From DATBQN01 sp963755825 (lineage in GTDB: Bacteria; Acidobacteriota; Thermoanaerobaculia; Multivoradales; UBA5704), in assembly GCA_963755825.1 (NCBI GenBank), contig CAVWLA010000001.1:868001-932000 (forward strand): 64,000 nt of DNA. Reading direction: 5' to 3'. The notes beneath the pieces were generated by a model that had not been told where the DNA came from, did not search any database, and worked only from the letters and a program-made list of their open reading frames with translations. The position numbers and the translations under genes are program-made. Positions 33,811 through 41,485 of this stretch are shown one piece after another; position 1 is the stretch's first letter; each line of letters starts with the position of its first letter.

Positions 33811-35166
33811 ATGAGCGACTCGAGCGAGAGCGACATCGGGCTGATTCTTGCGATCCTGCGGGTGGTGCGCGACTGGCTCCAGGCCGATGTAGCGGCCGCT
33901 GCCCAGGTGCCGCCGAGCGCGGTATCGGACTATGAACGGGGCAAGAAGACGCCAGGTCTCCGTGTTCTGAGGCGGCTCGTCTCCGGCATGGGCTTCCATC
34001 TCTCGGCCGTCGACGAGGTGCATGGGTTCCTGGTCGGGCTCCGCCTGCGCCATCGCATTCCCCAGGCGTTGGATCGGCAGGAGGTGCCCGCCCTCTGGGC
34101 GCGGCTCGGCCGCTATCCCGTGAAGACGCAGCTCGCCCTCGTCTCGGAGGCCACCGAGTTCCAGAACTGGGCGCTCTGCGAGTTCCTCTGCTTCGAGAGC
34201 GTCCGGGCTGCCGCCGGCGACGCCGGGAAGGCGGTCGCGCTCGCCGAGCTCGCCGTGGCCTTGGCCGATCACATGCCGGGCGAGAATCCCTGGCTTAGCA
34301 AGCTTCGCGGCTTCGCCTGGACCCATCTCGGAAACGCACGGCGCGTATCGGGAGACTTGGCGCGGGCTCGCGAGACCGTGACGAAAGCCGAGGCGCTCTG
34401 GCTTGCCGGTCGGGGCGACCCGACCGCCCTTCTCAGCGAATCGTGGCTCCTCGGCATGAAGGCGTCGCTCAAGGTGGCCGAGCGGCGGCTGCCCGAGGCG
34501 CTCTCGCTTCTCGACCAGGCGGTCGAGCTCGACCAGGGTTGCCGATTCCGCGGCACCCTCCTCGTCGCTCGGGCGAAGGCGCTCGAGGAGCTCGGCGATT
34601 CCAAGGGGTCGATTGCGGTCCTCGAGGAGGCAGCGCCCTTCATCGATGCGACCGAGGACCCTCGCCTCAATCTCTGCCGACGGCATAACCTGCTCTGGGT
34701 TCTGACTACCGCCGGAGAGCACGAGGCCGCTGCGGCACTTCTGCCCGAGGTGGCAGCGCTCTCGCGAAGGGGTGCCCAAGAGCTCGATGTCCTGCGTCTC
34801 CGGTGGGCCGAAGGACGGATCGCGGGCGGAACCGGGCAATACGAGCGGGCCGTCTCGATTCTCGGCGAGGTGCGGGGAGAGCTCGCCCGCAGGGGCATCG
34901 CCTACGATGGCGTTCTCGTGTCCCTTGAGCTTGCGGTGCTCTACGCGGAGCGAGGAGCGCTCTCGCAGGTCAAGGCGATCGCGCGGCACCTGGTGCCGAT
35001 TCTGAAGAGTCAGGACCTGCACGAGGAGGCTCTGGCCGCGCTTCTCGTCTTCCGGCGAGCGGCCGAGGTGAACGGCGTCACGGTGGATCTCCTGCGGCGG
35101 ATCTCGAGCTTCCTCTATCGGGCGCGGCATTACGCGGGGCTGAGATATGGTGATCGGGATGGGTGA
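33811..35166 (+). CDS. XRE-type HTH plus TPR regulator
   Basis: This 451-residue protein has an N-terminal XRE helix-turn-helix (residues about 10-65: L-Q-A-D-V-A-A-A-A-Q-V-P-P-S-A-V-S-D-Y-E-R-G) and a C-terminal TPR array homologous to its neighbour. The zinc finger of the neighbour is thus replaced by a DNA-binding domain. HTH plus TPR is the layout of RRNPP peptide-pheromone receptors (Rgg, PlcR, PrgX), but that family is Firmicute-centred, so this is only an architectural analogy. The ATG follows GAGGA. It is the second gene of an operon and lies opposite a small secreted protein. Confidence 0.82.
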   Translation: MSDSSESDIGLILAILRVVRDWLQADVAAAAQVPPSAVSDYERGKKTPGLRVLRRLVSGMGFHLSAVDEVHGFLVGLRLRHRIPQALDRQEVPALWARLGRYPVKTQLALVSEATEFQNWALCEFLCFESVRAAAGDAGKAVALAELAVALADHMPGENPWLSKLRGFAWTHLGNARRVSGDLARARETVTKAEALWLAGRGDPTALLSESWLLGMKASLKVAERRLPEALSLLDQAVELDQGCRFRGTLLVARAKALEELGDSKGSIAVLEEAAPFIDATEDPRLNLCRRHNLLWVLTTAGEHEAAAALLPEVAALSRRGAQELDVLRLRWAEGRIAGGTGQYERAVSILGEVRGELARRGIAYDGVLVSLELAVLYAERGALSQVKAIARHLVPILKSQDLHEEALAALLVFRRAAEVNGVTVDLLRRISSFLYRARHYAGLRYGDRDG

Positions 35167-35315
35167 TTCCAGGCTGAAGAACATGCGTGAGGCACGCGAT
35201 ACAGGGTCTCGGCTTTCCCGGCAAGCTGCTGACGCTCCCCGAGGCGCCCGCCATGATGATCAACTTCACCTCGAGCCTGGAATGGCAAATTTCTGCTGCA
35301 CGCAATACAGATTGC

Positions 35316-36359
35316 TTAGATGCCCCTTCGCGCCACGGTGTCGATCGGTGATCTCGTAGCCAATTCCACCCATTCCTGTAATCCTTGAAAATCGCGAAGT
35401 TCCAGCTGCCATCGGTAATCCTCTGCGATCTTCCAAGCACCGCGAGTGAACGAGGCAGTGGTCGCTAAACACGCCTTCGAGGTCTTGTAATGTCCGTGAA
35501 GAAAAATTAACTCTCGCACAGGTGCTACGCCGACTCTGTGCGACCACCTCTTCGCCTGAATGATGTAACGATGAGGGCCCAGGACCTCGCTGCGCTTCAT
35601 GGCGAAAATGTCGATTCCACCGTCCTTCGTGCCGCGCTGAAGTTCTATCTCGAAACCGAGACGCTCTAGCAGGCCTCCAAGAAGTTTCTCGAAAACTCGC
35701 CAATCTAAAGTTCTTAGTAGTTCAGGGTGTTGCCTTATCGCCTGGAGCAAGCCAATATCAACAGGATCAAATATCGCAATCTGAGTGTGGAGTCGCTTCG
35801 ACTCTAAATACTCTCGGTTCTCGTTCGCCCAGTTCTTGGCAATCTCCCAATCCTCCCTCACCTCAGAAAGAGGTTGCATGGATCGCCGTGCGATTTCCTC
35901 GAGGGTTAAACCGCCAAATGAGTGAAGAACCCAGACGCGGGCAATATTCTGGTCAACCTGAGCGATTGTCTCTGCGACTTCCTCGAGAGATATATCGCTT
36001 CCTTCTTCAAATCGGCGCAGAGGATCAAGGCTTCCCCCTTGCCAAGATGACAGCGCCGCGTCAGCGGGGCGTTCGCTACTATCAGCTCGGGAGTCCTCCG
36101 CCTCCAGAGCCTCAAGAAGCGATGAGGCGAATCTATTGCTGTGCTGTATCCTGGCGACCCTGCGTGCGTACCGGGTGAATTCGGCAATCGACCGGAAGAG
36201 CACCCTCTGATTCTTAGAAAGATCCTCTTCGAGAAGTCGAAATTCTTGGGCTGTGCGGGCAATTCTAGAGCCGGCATGTCTAAACCCGACGATGAGCTCA
36301 CCGGGTGCAAGCTCTCCTCGATTCCAGAGCTCCAGCAATATTCGGCGACGATCAGTCAT
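35316..36359 (-). CDS. ECF-sigma-like domain fused to Mrr-type restriction endonuclease
   Basis: This 347-residue protein joins two parts. Residues about 1-182 resemble an ECF sigma factor of the Acidobacteria-rich Sig-70_X6 type, ending in region 4 (A-R-V-W-V-L-H-S-F-G-G-L-T-L-E-E-I-A-R). Residues about 215-335 are an Mrr-like PD-(D/E)xK nuclease: F-E-K-L-L near 223, G-G-I-D-I with the metal Asp250, and Q-A-K (268-270), then C-L-A-T-T-A-S-F-T. Mrr enzymes cut methylated or modified DNA. The DNA is lower in GC than the backbone. Region 2 is weakly conserved, so promoter binding by a true sigma is doubtful. Confidence 0.72.
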   Translation of the reverse strand: MTDRRRILLELWNRGELAPGELIVGFRHAGSRIARTAQEFRLLEEDLSKNQRVLFRSIAEFTRYARRVARIQHSNRFASSLLEALEAEDSRADSSERPADAALSSWQGGSLDPLRRFEEGSDISLEEVAETIAQVDQNIARVWVLHSFGGLTLEEIARRSMQPLSEVREDWEIAKNWANENREYLESKRLHTQIAIFDPVDIGLLQAIRQHPELLRTLDWRVFEKLLGGLLERLGFEIELQRGTKDGGIDIFAMKRSEVLGPHRYIIQAKRWSHRVGVAPVRELIFLHGHYKTSKACLATTASFTRGAWKIAEDYRWQLELRDFQGLQEWVELATRSPIDTVARRGI

Positions 36360-36452
36360 CGCTTTCCCTAACTTAACCTCGCGTCGCCCGCTCTATGCTC
36401 GTAGGAATTCACCCTAAGCCAGGCAGCTCCGAACCTATCTCGAGCTCCCTGG

Positions 36453-36674
36453 CTAAACCAAGGTTTCAACTCGCCATTCTGCAGCCGAGAGTCTTGCACG
36501 TTGAGTTGCGATAGCACAACGACGACGAATTTGCTCGACGTTGAGATGTGATTCATAGGACCCGCCGTCAAACCACATAGATATCAGATCGTTGCCATCC
36601 AAAGCCTTCACCGTCATCGGTGGGCCGCCAGATTTCAATCGAACAACGTCGCCAACCTTGAAGGCATCGGCCAT
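36453..36674 (-). CDS. DUF2158 (YodC-like) small protein
   Basis: This 73-residue protein has the DUF2158 signature F-K-V-G-D-V-V-R-L-K-S-G-G-P-P-M-T-V and a following W-F-D-G-G. Members are short single beta-barrel-like proteins of unknown role, often found in mobile elements. A GGAG-containing site precedes the ATG. Confidence 0.8.
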   Translation of the reverse strand: MADAFKVGDVVRLKSGGPPMTVKALDGNDLISMWFDGGSYESHLNVEQIRRRCAIATQRARLSAAEWRVETLV

Positions 36675-36749
36675 TTCCGCTCTCCTGTCATAAGACCCCG
36701 GCGCGAGACTTGTCTTCCGCGACGACTGTACACCCTTGACTTCTTTGCA

Positions 36750-38144
36750 TCACGAGGATCGAGTGTCTACGTAGGTGGCGTACCTGCCATAGCAGGGAGA
36801 GCCTTGCTTGTCCTTGTGTGGGCGCAGTGCCGAGTTGCGAGTCTGTCGAGTAAAGCGCTTGCCACAACGGCTGCACTGGTAGATGTACACGCGCCTGCTC
36901 GCCATCAAGTGATGGGATCGGCGCCGACGAGGGGCACGATCAGGTCTGTTCGGATCGAAGAGGAGACGCTCTACGGGCATCTCTCCCGCCTTGCTCAGCT
37001 CGATGGGATAGCGCGGCTTGAAGGTCATGTCAGTGTTCTCGATTGACTGCATGCCAGCCGGTAAGAACCTCTTGATGCCAGGCTCGCTTTCGCCGCCACT
37101 GACCTTGTAGGCCAAGAAGTATTCCAGTTGGGCGCCATCGCGCCGCTGCTGGTACTTGAGCGAGTATGGTTCTACCAGCCGCTCTTCGCCCTTGTACAGA
37201 ATACGCAAAAGGGTCATAGTCCGCCCCGCCTCCATGATTGGGACCCGAAGTGGGGCACGGAAGTACACGAGGCCGGCATAGCCGGTATCCGGGAATGGCT
37301 GGAACAGAACCTCAATATCCGTCATTAAGGATCGTATGGCATCCTCCACGTCGAGGACGAATTGCTTTGCCACGACGATGCTCTTGGCCCACCGCTCGCG
37401 GAACGCACCGAGAGCGATAGAGGTCAATATCTCCTTCAGCACTGCCGGATTGCGCTCGAAAATGGTCTTTCTGATGAGCGTTCTCACGACCTCTGGCTTA
37501 TCAAGCTGACCGCCGAGAAGCCTGATGGAGTAGGCATAGTCGAATAGGTCTGGCGCATGCTGACGCTGCATCAAGCACTTCAGCTTTGTGGCGATGATCT
37601 CTTCGAGCTTCATGCACCGGATCATGCACGCCGCCTCCTCGGCATCCGAATAGGGATGGATAAGGGGGACCACCTGCAAGGGTAGCAAGACGCGATCAAA
37701 GCGAGTGAGGTCCATCGACACCTTCAAGATGATCGGGCTGGATTTGCCGTAAAAATCCTTGAAGTAGATCCGCACCTCAAAGACTCTGAGATCCGGCAGT
37801 GGTGCGTCCGTCGCGGTAAACTTCTCTTCCACCCGCGTATTGTCGGTCACGAACTCAACCCCGGACCTCTCCTGCACCAGTACGCAGATCAGGGCGATTT
37901 CCTGGCGAAGGACGGCCTCTAAAATGTCGCCAGGAAGGCCGAAATCAAGATCAGCGGAGAAACGGGTGTTCTCGAAGTAGCCCTTGCGGAGGGCATTGCC
38001 CCCCTTCAAGAACAAGGTGTCCTTCAGGTGGCTTGTGGTAAAGAAGCCATAGAGGAGCCACCCGAACACGTAGTCCCGTTGAACATTCGAGGTGTGGATC
38101 TCGAAGGCACTGGCTTTGGCTTCGAGTTCGTCTTTGTTTATCAT
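36750..38144 (-). CDS. AbiEii-type nucleotidyltransferase with WYL-like and zinc-finger domains
   Basis: This 464-residue protein starts with an AbiEii/AbiGii toxin-family nucleotidyltransferase domain. It shows F-L-K-G-G-N-A-L (residues 45-52), R-F-S-A-D-L-D-F (61-68, metal-binding D-x-D) and the later T-K-L-K-C-L block. Residues about 310-405 resemble a WYL ligand-binding domain (I-L-Y-K-G-E-E-R...V-E-P-Y-S-L). The C-terminus carries a zinc motif, C-S-R-C-G-K-R-F, followed by R-P-H-K-D and a further Cys. AbiE toxins act in abortive infection, usually with an AbiEi antitoxin, which is not seen next to it. Fusion to WYL suggests ligand control in place of a separate antitoxin. Confidence 0.72.
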   Translation of the reverse strand: MINKDELEAKASAFEIHTSNVQRDYVFGWLLYGFFTTSHLKDTLFLKGGNALRKGYFENTRFSADLDFGLPGDILEAVLRQEIALICVLVQERSGVEFVTDNTRVEEKFTATDAPLPDLRVFEVRIYFKDFYGKSSPIILKVSMDLTRFDRVLLPLQVVPLIHPYSDAEEAACMIRCMKLEEIIATKLKCLMQRQHAPDLFDYAYSIRLLGGQLDKPEVVRTLIRKTIFERNPAVLKEILTSIALGAFRERWAKSIVVAKQFVLDVEDAIRSLMTDIEVLFQPFPDTGYAGLVYFRAPLRVPIMEAGRTMTLLRILYKGEERLVEPYSLKYQQRRDGAQLEYFLAYKVSGGESEPGIKRFLPAGMQSIENTDMTFKPRYPIELSKAGEMPVERLLFDPNRPDRAPRRRRSHHLMASRRVYIYQCSRCGKRFTRQTRNSALRPHKDKQGSPCYGRYATYVDTRSS

Positions 38145-38300
38145 GGCTTGGATTGTCGCGTCAGAGACCAGCTAGGGCTTAAACAGCTCGCCAGGTGTAG
38201 TTGCAACTATACAGCAAAGAGGGCAATGCGGGTCAGTGGAACCGGTCACCTCCAGATACCGGCAGGGGTTAGTGCGCGGCGCGATTCCCGTGCCATGATC

Positions 38301-39140
38301 TCATTCGCATAGCCTAGCTTCTTTGATCCGTCGCGCAAGAAAGCTTGCAACCACAAGATACTGTCTTGCCTTTCTCTCGTCGAGATCATGTGCAAGCGTG
38401 TGAGCTTTTGGGTTACGAATGGCTAGATACGCTCCTTGAAGGAGCTGAATAAATCCTTTTTGCTCGTTTTGGCCGCTAATCGAACGTAGATCGCCGATCG
38501 CCAACTTCGGCTTGTCGACCGACAAGGCCCGCGCAACTAGAGTGGCTCCATCCTCCTCCAGCCCAGACCGGGCGCGAAGGAGGTCGAATACGGCGACGAA
38601 AGCATTAAAGACGGCATCTCGCAGAAGGCCTTGTTCCATCTGGCGCAATGAACTGTCGATAATCTCTGGCTCCAAGAGCTCCAATAAAGAGTAGGTCTTG
38701 CCCATCGACGTTGCTTGCGCAGCGAGAAAGTAAGTGTCGAGGATATCCCCCGCCTTCAAAGCGCGTTCGGCTAAGTAGTGGAAAGAAGGACGGTCATGAT
38801 CCAATGATTCCACAAGGTCTAGGATCGGCTGTCGATCGACTTCGGGAGGCCATACTGCCAGCAATCTCTCAAGATCGCGGTGAATGTAATCCGAAATTGT
38901 AACGACTCCAAAGCCCTCGCCAGCATTGTCGGCAAGAGAGGCATCAAGTGCTTTGGCAGCGACTTCTCGGATCAGGCGATTGGCTTCGATAAAGTCTCTC
39001 ATGCCGGAGTTGCGCTCGACCATCTCAACACACCACGCCAATGCAGTTCCTCGAAGCCGAACAACAATGGCAAAGAATCTCGCGTGCCATGCGGGTCGAT
39101 TTCGGGGTTGCAAGAGATACAGGTTAGGCATTCCACCCAT
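38301..39140 (-). CDS. TIGR02391-like protein of defence-island context
   Basis: The C-terminal 125 residues match the pattern of the TIGR02391 (Ymh) family: L-R-D-A-V-F-N-A-F-V-A-V-F, then G-A-T-L-V-A-R-A-L-S, and the hallmark G-F-I-Q-L-L-Q-G-A-Y-L-A-I-R-N-P-K-A-H. Biochemical function is unknown; members are often found near restriction or abortive-infection genes, as here beside AbiEii. The start is uncertain: the longest form is 279 residues, but ATGs at 39023 or 39002 give a protein that begins closer to the conserved part. Confidence 0.68.
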   Translation of the reverse strand: MGGMPNLYLLQPRNRPAWHARFFAIVVRLRGTALAWCVEMVERNSGMRDFIEANRLIREVAAKALDASLADNAGEGFGVVTISDYIHRDLERLLAVWPPEVDRQPILDLVESLDHDRPSFHYLAERALKAGDILDTYFLAAQATSMGKTYSLLELLEPEIIDSSLRQMEQGLLRDAVFNAFVAVFDLLRARSGLEEDGATLVARALSVDKPKLAIGDLRSISGQNEQKGFIQLLQGAYLAIRNPKAHTLAHDLDERKARQYLVVASFLARRIKEARLCE

Positions 39141-39492
39141 TCCGCCAGCCTACCGAGTGAGATGCGGTCGCGGAGAGCCCTCCCGGAAGTCAAGATTTCA
39201 TGCGCTCCGGGGGGAGCGGAGTACCTCCGGGACGGTACGTTCCGGGCCGTGCTCGCCTTGGGGTCCGACGATTTGGTCTTGACCAAAGAAGGCGGCCCGC
39301 CCAGGACGGAGACCTGATGGCTTGGACATGGCTAGAGTCTCCTACGGGCAGCTCGCGCTTCTTTGCCATCCTTGGGTCTTCCTGTCGGCCTACGGGCCTT
39401 ACTCTACCCAGGCCCATCGAGCCTTTACAGTCAGCGGCAAACCCGGGCTGGAGGCCGCAGGCAGGCAGGCAGCTGTCCACTCGGTGGAAGGG
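39141..39492. other. Intergenic stretch with no recognised feature
   Basis: I find no convincing gene, RNA or repeat in these 352 bases. Several short open frames overlap on both strands, but none has a clear start signal or protein-like composition. Confidence 0.4.
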
Positions 39493-39966
39493 TTAGGGGG
39501 CGGCTTGGACATAGAGCGGTTGGTTCCAGTGCTTACCAAGCTGATCCTCAGGCCACGGGCCAAATTGAATTCCTTTCGCTATTTTGCTGAGGTCATTGCC
39601 GCATGTCGACGTGTATGCCAGTTGTTCGGTGTCCGTATACGTAGCGCCCAATCCCGTCGAATTGACATGATCCAGCCATTTGAGAATGAACCTTCCATCT
39701 TTGGAGAGTGGTGGAACTCGTACCGGATTGAACCAGTCTCCACCGACGCGCTTCTGCGCGACTATCACGTTTAGCGCCGGTCCCGCACCAACGTTTCGCA
39801 GAATCCATCCAATCTGGCCGTCGTACTCGAAGATGAGCACTGGCTTTCGCGCCAACACTGCACTTTGCCTTGTGTGGCGGTAGTTGAGGGCGAACGTCAC
39901 CAAAGACACGACTAAGGCCGTAGACGACAGAGTTGCGGAGATGATGTCTTTCGCTTCGAGTGACAT
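39493..39966 (-). CDS. Single-TM hypothetical protein
   Basis: This 157-residue protein has one N-terminal TM helix (about residues 7-27) and a soluble C-terminal domain opening with R-K-P-V-L-I-F-E-Y and N-V-G-A-G-P-A-L-N-V, a beta-rich pattern seen in widespread uncharacterised membrane proteins. I use the ATG at 39966, which follows GAGGAG by about 11 bases. Its DNA is of intermediate GC. It is the last cargo gene before the right end. Confidence 0.65.
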   Translation of the reverse strand: MSLEAKDIISATLSSTALVVSLVTFALNYRHTRQSAVLARKPVLIFEYDGQIGWILRNVGAGPALNVIVAQKRVGGDWFNPVRVPPLSKDGRFILKWLDHVNSTGLGATYTDTEQLAYTSTCGNDLSKIAKGIQFGPWPEDQLGKHWNQPLYVQAAP

Positions 39967-40381
39967 GGCGTTCTGCGCTCCTCTAAGTCGGATTCGACGA
40001 CAGTTCACTCCCTGACTTGATTACACTTCGGGTCATCCGCTGTGGCAGTAGGCATTCCGGGCCGGAAAGATCGGCTACGTAAATACCTATGGTCACTTGC
40101 GTTATTTCAGTATAGCCGCCGAGCTCAGGGGATGTCAATTGCTACAGCAGAGTGTCGAAAAGCGTTCCAGCTGGGCTGGTTAGGCCGGCATGGCGGATCT
40201 CACCGTTGAAGTCCAGGTAGCGTCCAGCCTGAGGCGCGAGCTCCTCGCTGGCGAGACGTGGTTGCCAAGCTCTTACATCGGCACCGACATGGTTGCGGCG
40301 GCCATCCCTCCGCTTTGCGCGAGGTCCGTCGCTTCGCTTCACGCGGAAGCGGCCCGCCAGGCCGCCGGCTGGCTGCCTCGA
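39967..40381. other. Right-end region of the island without a gene
   Basis: No convincing coding sequence is seen. The part near 40070-40135 is AT-rich. A minus-strand frame around 40142-40444 has no start signal. The region leads into the right-end repeat at 40382. Confidence 0.4.
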
Positions 40382-40405
40382 GATTTGGTGCACTTTTGGT
40401 GCACT
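40382..40405 (+). repeat. Right-end copy of the 24-bp repeat
   Basis: It is identical to 27300-27323, with the same two TTGGTGCAC units, and lies 117 bases inside attR. It is a candidate integrase arm site. Confidence 0.6.
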
Positions 40406-40521
40406 AGCCTGCATCAATGAACAATAACCGACCGAAGGTCTCAACTAGAAGACGTGGCGCAACCCTCTTGCTTACTTGATGTTAGCTGTTGTAGCGTCCC
40501 GTCAGTCGTTGGGCTGGTCAC

Positions 40522-40578
40522 GACTCAAAATCCACCGCTCGCAAGGGCATGCGGGTTCGACTCCCGCCTCCGGCACTT
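40522..40578 (+). repeat. attR: 57-bp direct repeat of the tRNA-Leu 3' end
   Basis: It is an exact copy of 27188-27244, starting in the anticodon stem-loop and ending just past the acceptor stem. No 5' half is present, so this is not a tRNA gene. Confidence 0.9.
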
Positions 40579-40639
40579 CAGAGCCTCAAGCGCTTAGCCC
40601 AACTCCCCCGTTTTAGCCGTTTGACGACGAGGCCGATCT

Positions 40640-40755
40640 GGCAGCGGCTCCTCGCCGCATGCCAGAAACCCGCCGACTCGCGGCTCCATCGACGCTGCGC
40701 CAGCGCTCCTTCAGGGAGCGCCGCGCGGAGGCGGAGATCGTTGTGCGAGGGGTGA
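40640..40755 (+). pseudogene. Fragment of a second tyrosine integrase gene
   Basis: Bases 40640-40690 match the internal integrase segment 27887-27937 at 46 of 51 positions, in frame as Q-R-L-L-A-A-C-Q. After that the match decays. It lies after attR and after left-end flanking sequence like that at 27245-27296. It is therefore a relic of another related element whose integrase and cargo have been lost. Confidence 0.7.
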
Positions 40756-40787
40756 CGGAAGATTCTCGGGATCGAGGACTAGACTAG

Positions 40788-40816
40788 CCGTTGGGTTAGT
40801 CAAGACTCAAATACCA
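40788..40816 (+). repeat. Degenerate second right-end junction
   Basis: The bases here match 40507-40535, the right-end sequence just before attR plus its first bases, at about 24 of 29 positions, both reading CGTTGGG...GTCA..GACTCAAA. It probably marks the outer right end of the older element. Confidence 0.5.
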
Positions 40817-40860
40817 AAGACCCCACCAGACCGCCGTGACCGGCGAAAGAATCCCCCCGA

Positions 40861-41481
40861 ATGCGCCGCGCCTGCCTGCTCATCATGCTCCTTCTGTTAC
40901 CCGCCGCCGCCGTCGCTCAGCCGGTGCTCTCCTTCGAGGACCAGGCCGTGGTAGTGAGCGGCGGGACGCCGGAGGGCGACATCGTCCTCTGGAGCGTCTA
41001 TCGCGAGCGGCCGGGCGGGGTGTCGACGCGGATTGGCCGGGTGTACGAGCGGGTGACTTCCGATGCCAGCGGGGTCGCGCGGCTCGAACTCGGGCGCGGA
41101 GTGCCGGAGCTCTCGGTATGGTCGGCGGTCGACCTCGCGAGCGGACAGGCGGCGGTCGGCACGCCGGGGAGCTTCGCGTTGACCGAGATCGATCCGCAAG
41201 GGCGTCGGATCGACCGCGCCCTCAATCGTTTGGAGGTCGACGTGCACGGCCTGGAGCTGCTCTTCGTGCGGCCCGGCGTGGGGAGCTGGCGGCTCGCCAT
41301 CCACGATGGCGGCCCGGAAGACGAGGACGGAGCCTACGACGGCTCGCTGCGGGCGTCGCTCGCGGCGCTGCTGCCGGACGCGAAGGCCGGCAACGCGCCT
41401 CCCAAGTTCCAGAAGGGAGACGTGCTCGTCGCCGTCGACCCGACCGATCTCCACCTCTTCCTCGTGCAGATCCCGGACTGA
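40861..41481 (+). CDS. Secreted protein encoded upstream of the RHS gene
   Basis: This 206-residue protein has a Sec signal peptide (M-R-R-A-C-L-L-I-M-L-L-L-L-P, cleavage after A-V-A near residue 19). The mature part is predicted beta-rich, with no recognised family. It ends 4 bases before the ATG of the RHS gene, so the two form an operon and it may help export, anchor or process the RHS protein. Confidence 0.75.
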   Translation: MRRACLLIMLLLLPAAAVAQPVLSFEDQAVVVSGGTPEGDIVLWSVYRERPGGVSTRIGRVYERVTSDASGVARLELGRGVPELSVWSAVDLASGQAAVGTPGSFALTEIDPQGRRIDRALNRLEVDVHGLELLFVRPGVGSWRLAIHDGGPEDEDGAYDGSLRASLAALLPDAKAGNAPPKFQKGDVLVAVDPTDLHLFLVQIPD

Positions 41482-41485
41482 GGCG

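Larger units (their letters stand above)
27188..40578 (+). mobile_element. Integrative element in tRNA-Leu(CAA), about 13.3 kb
   Basis: The element is bounded by perfect 57-bp direct repeats (27188-27244 and 40522-40578) taken from the tRNA-Leu 3' end. It encodes a tyrosine integrase next to the left end, an excisionase-like protein, a RadC-like protein, regulators and several nuclease or toxin-like genes. Many cargo genes have visibly lower GC than the backbone. No relaxase, type IV secretion, capsid or terminase gene is seen, so it is probably non-autonomous: an integrative mobilizable element, a satellite or a defence island. Confidence 0.85.

Noticed and set aside
40522..40578. Second tRNA-Leu gene
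   Set aside because: Only the 3' part of the tRNA is present, with no 5' acceptor strand or D arm; it is an att repeat.
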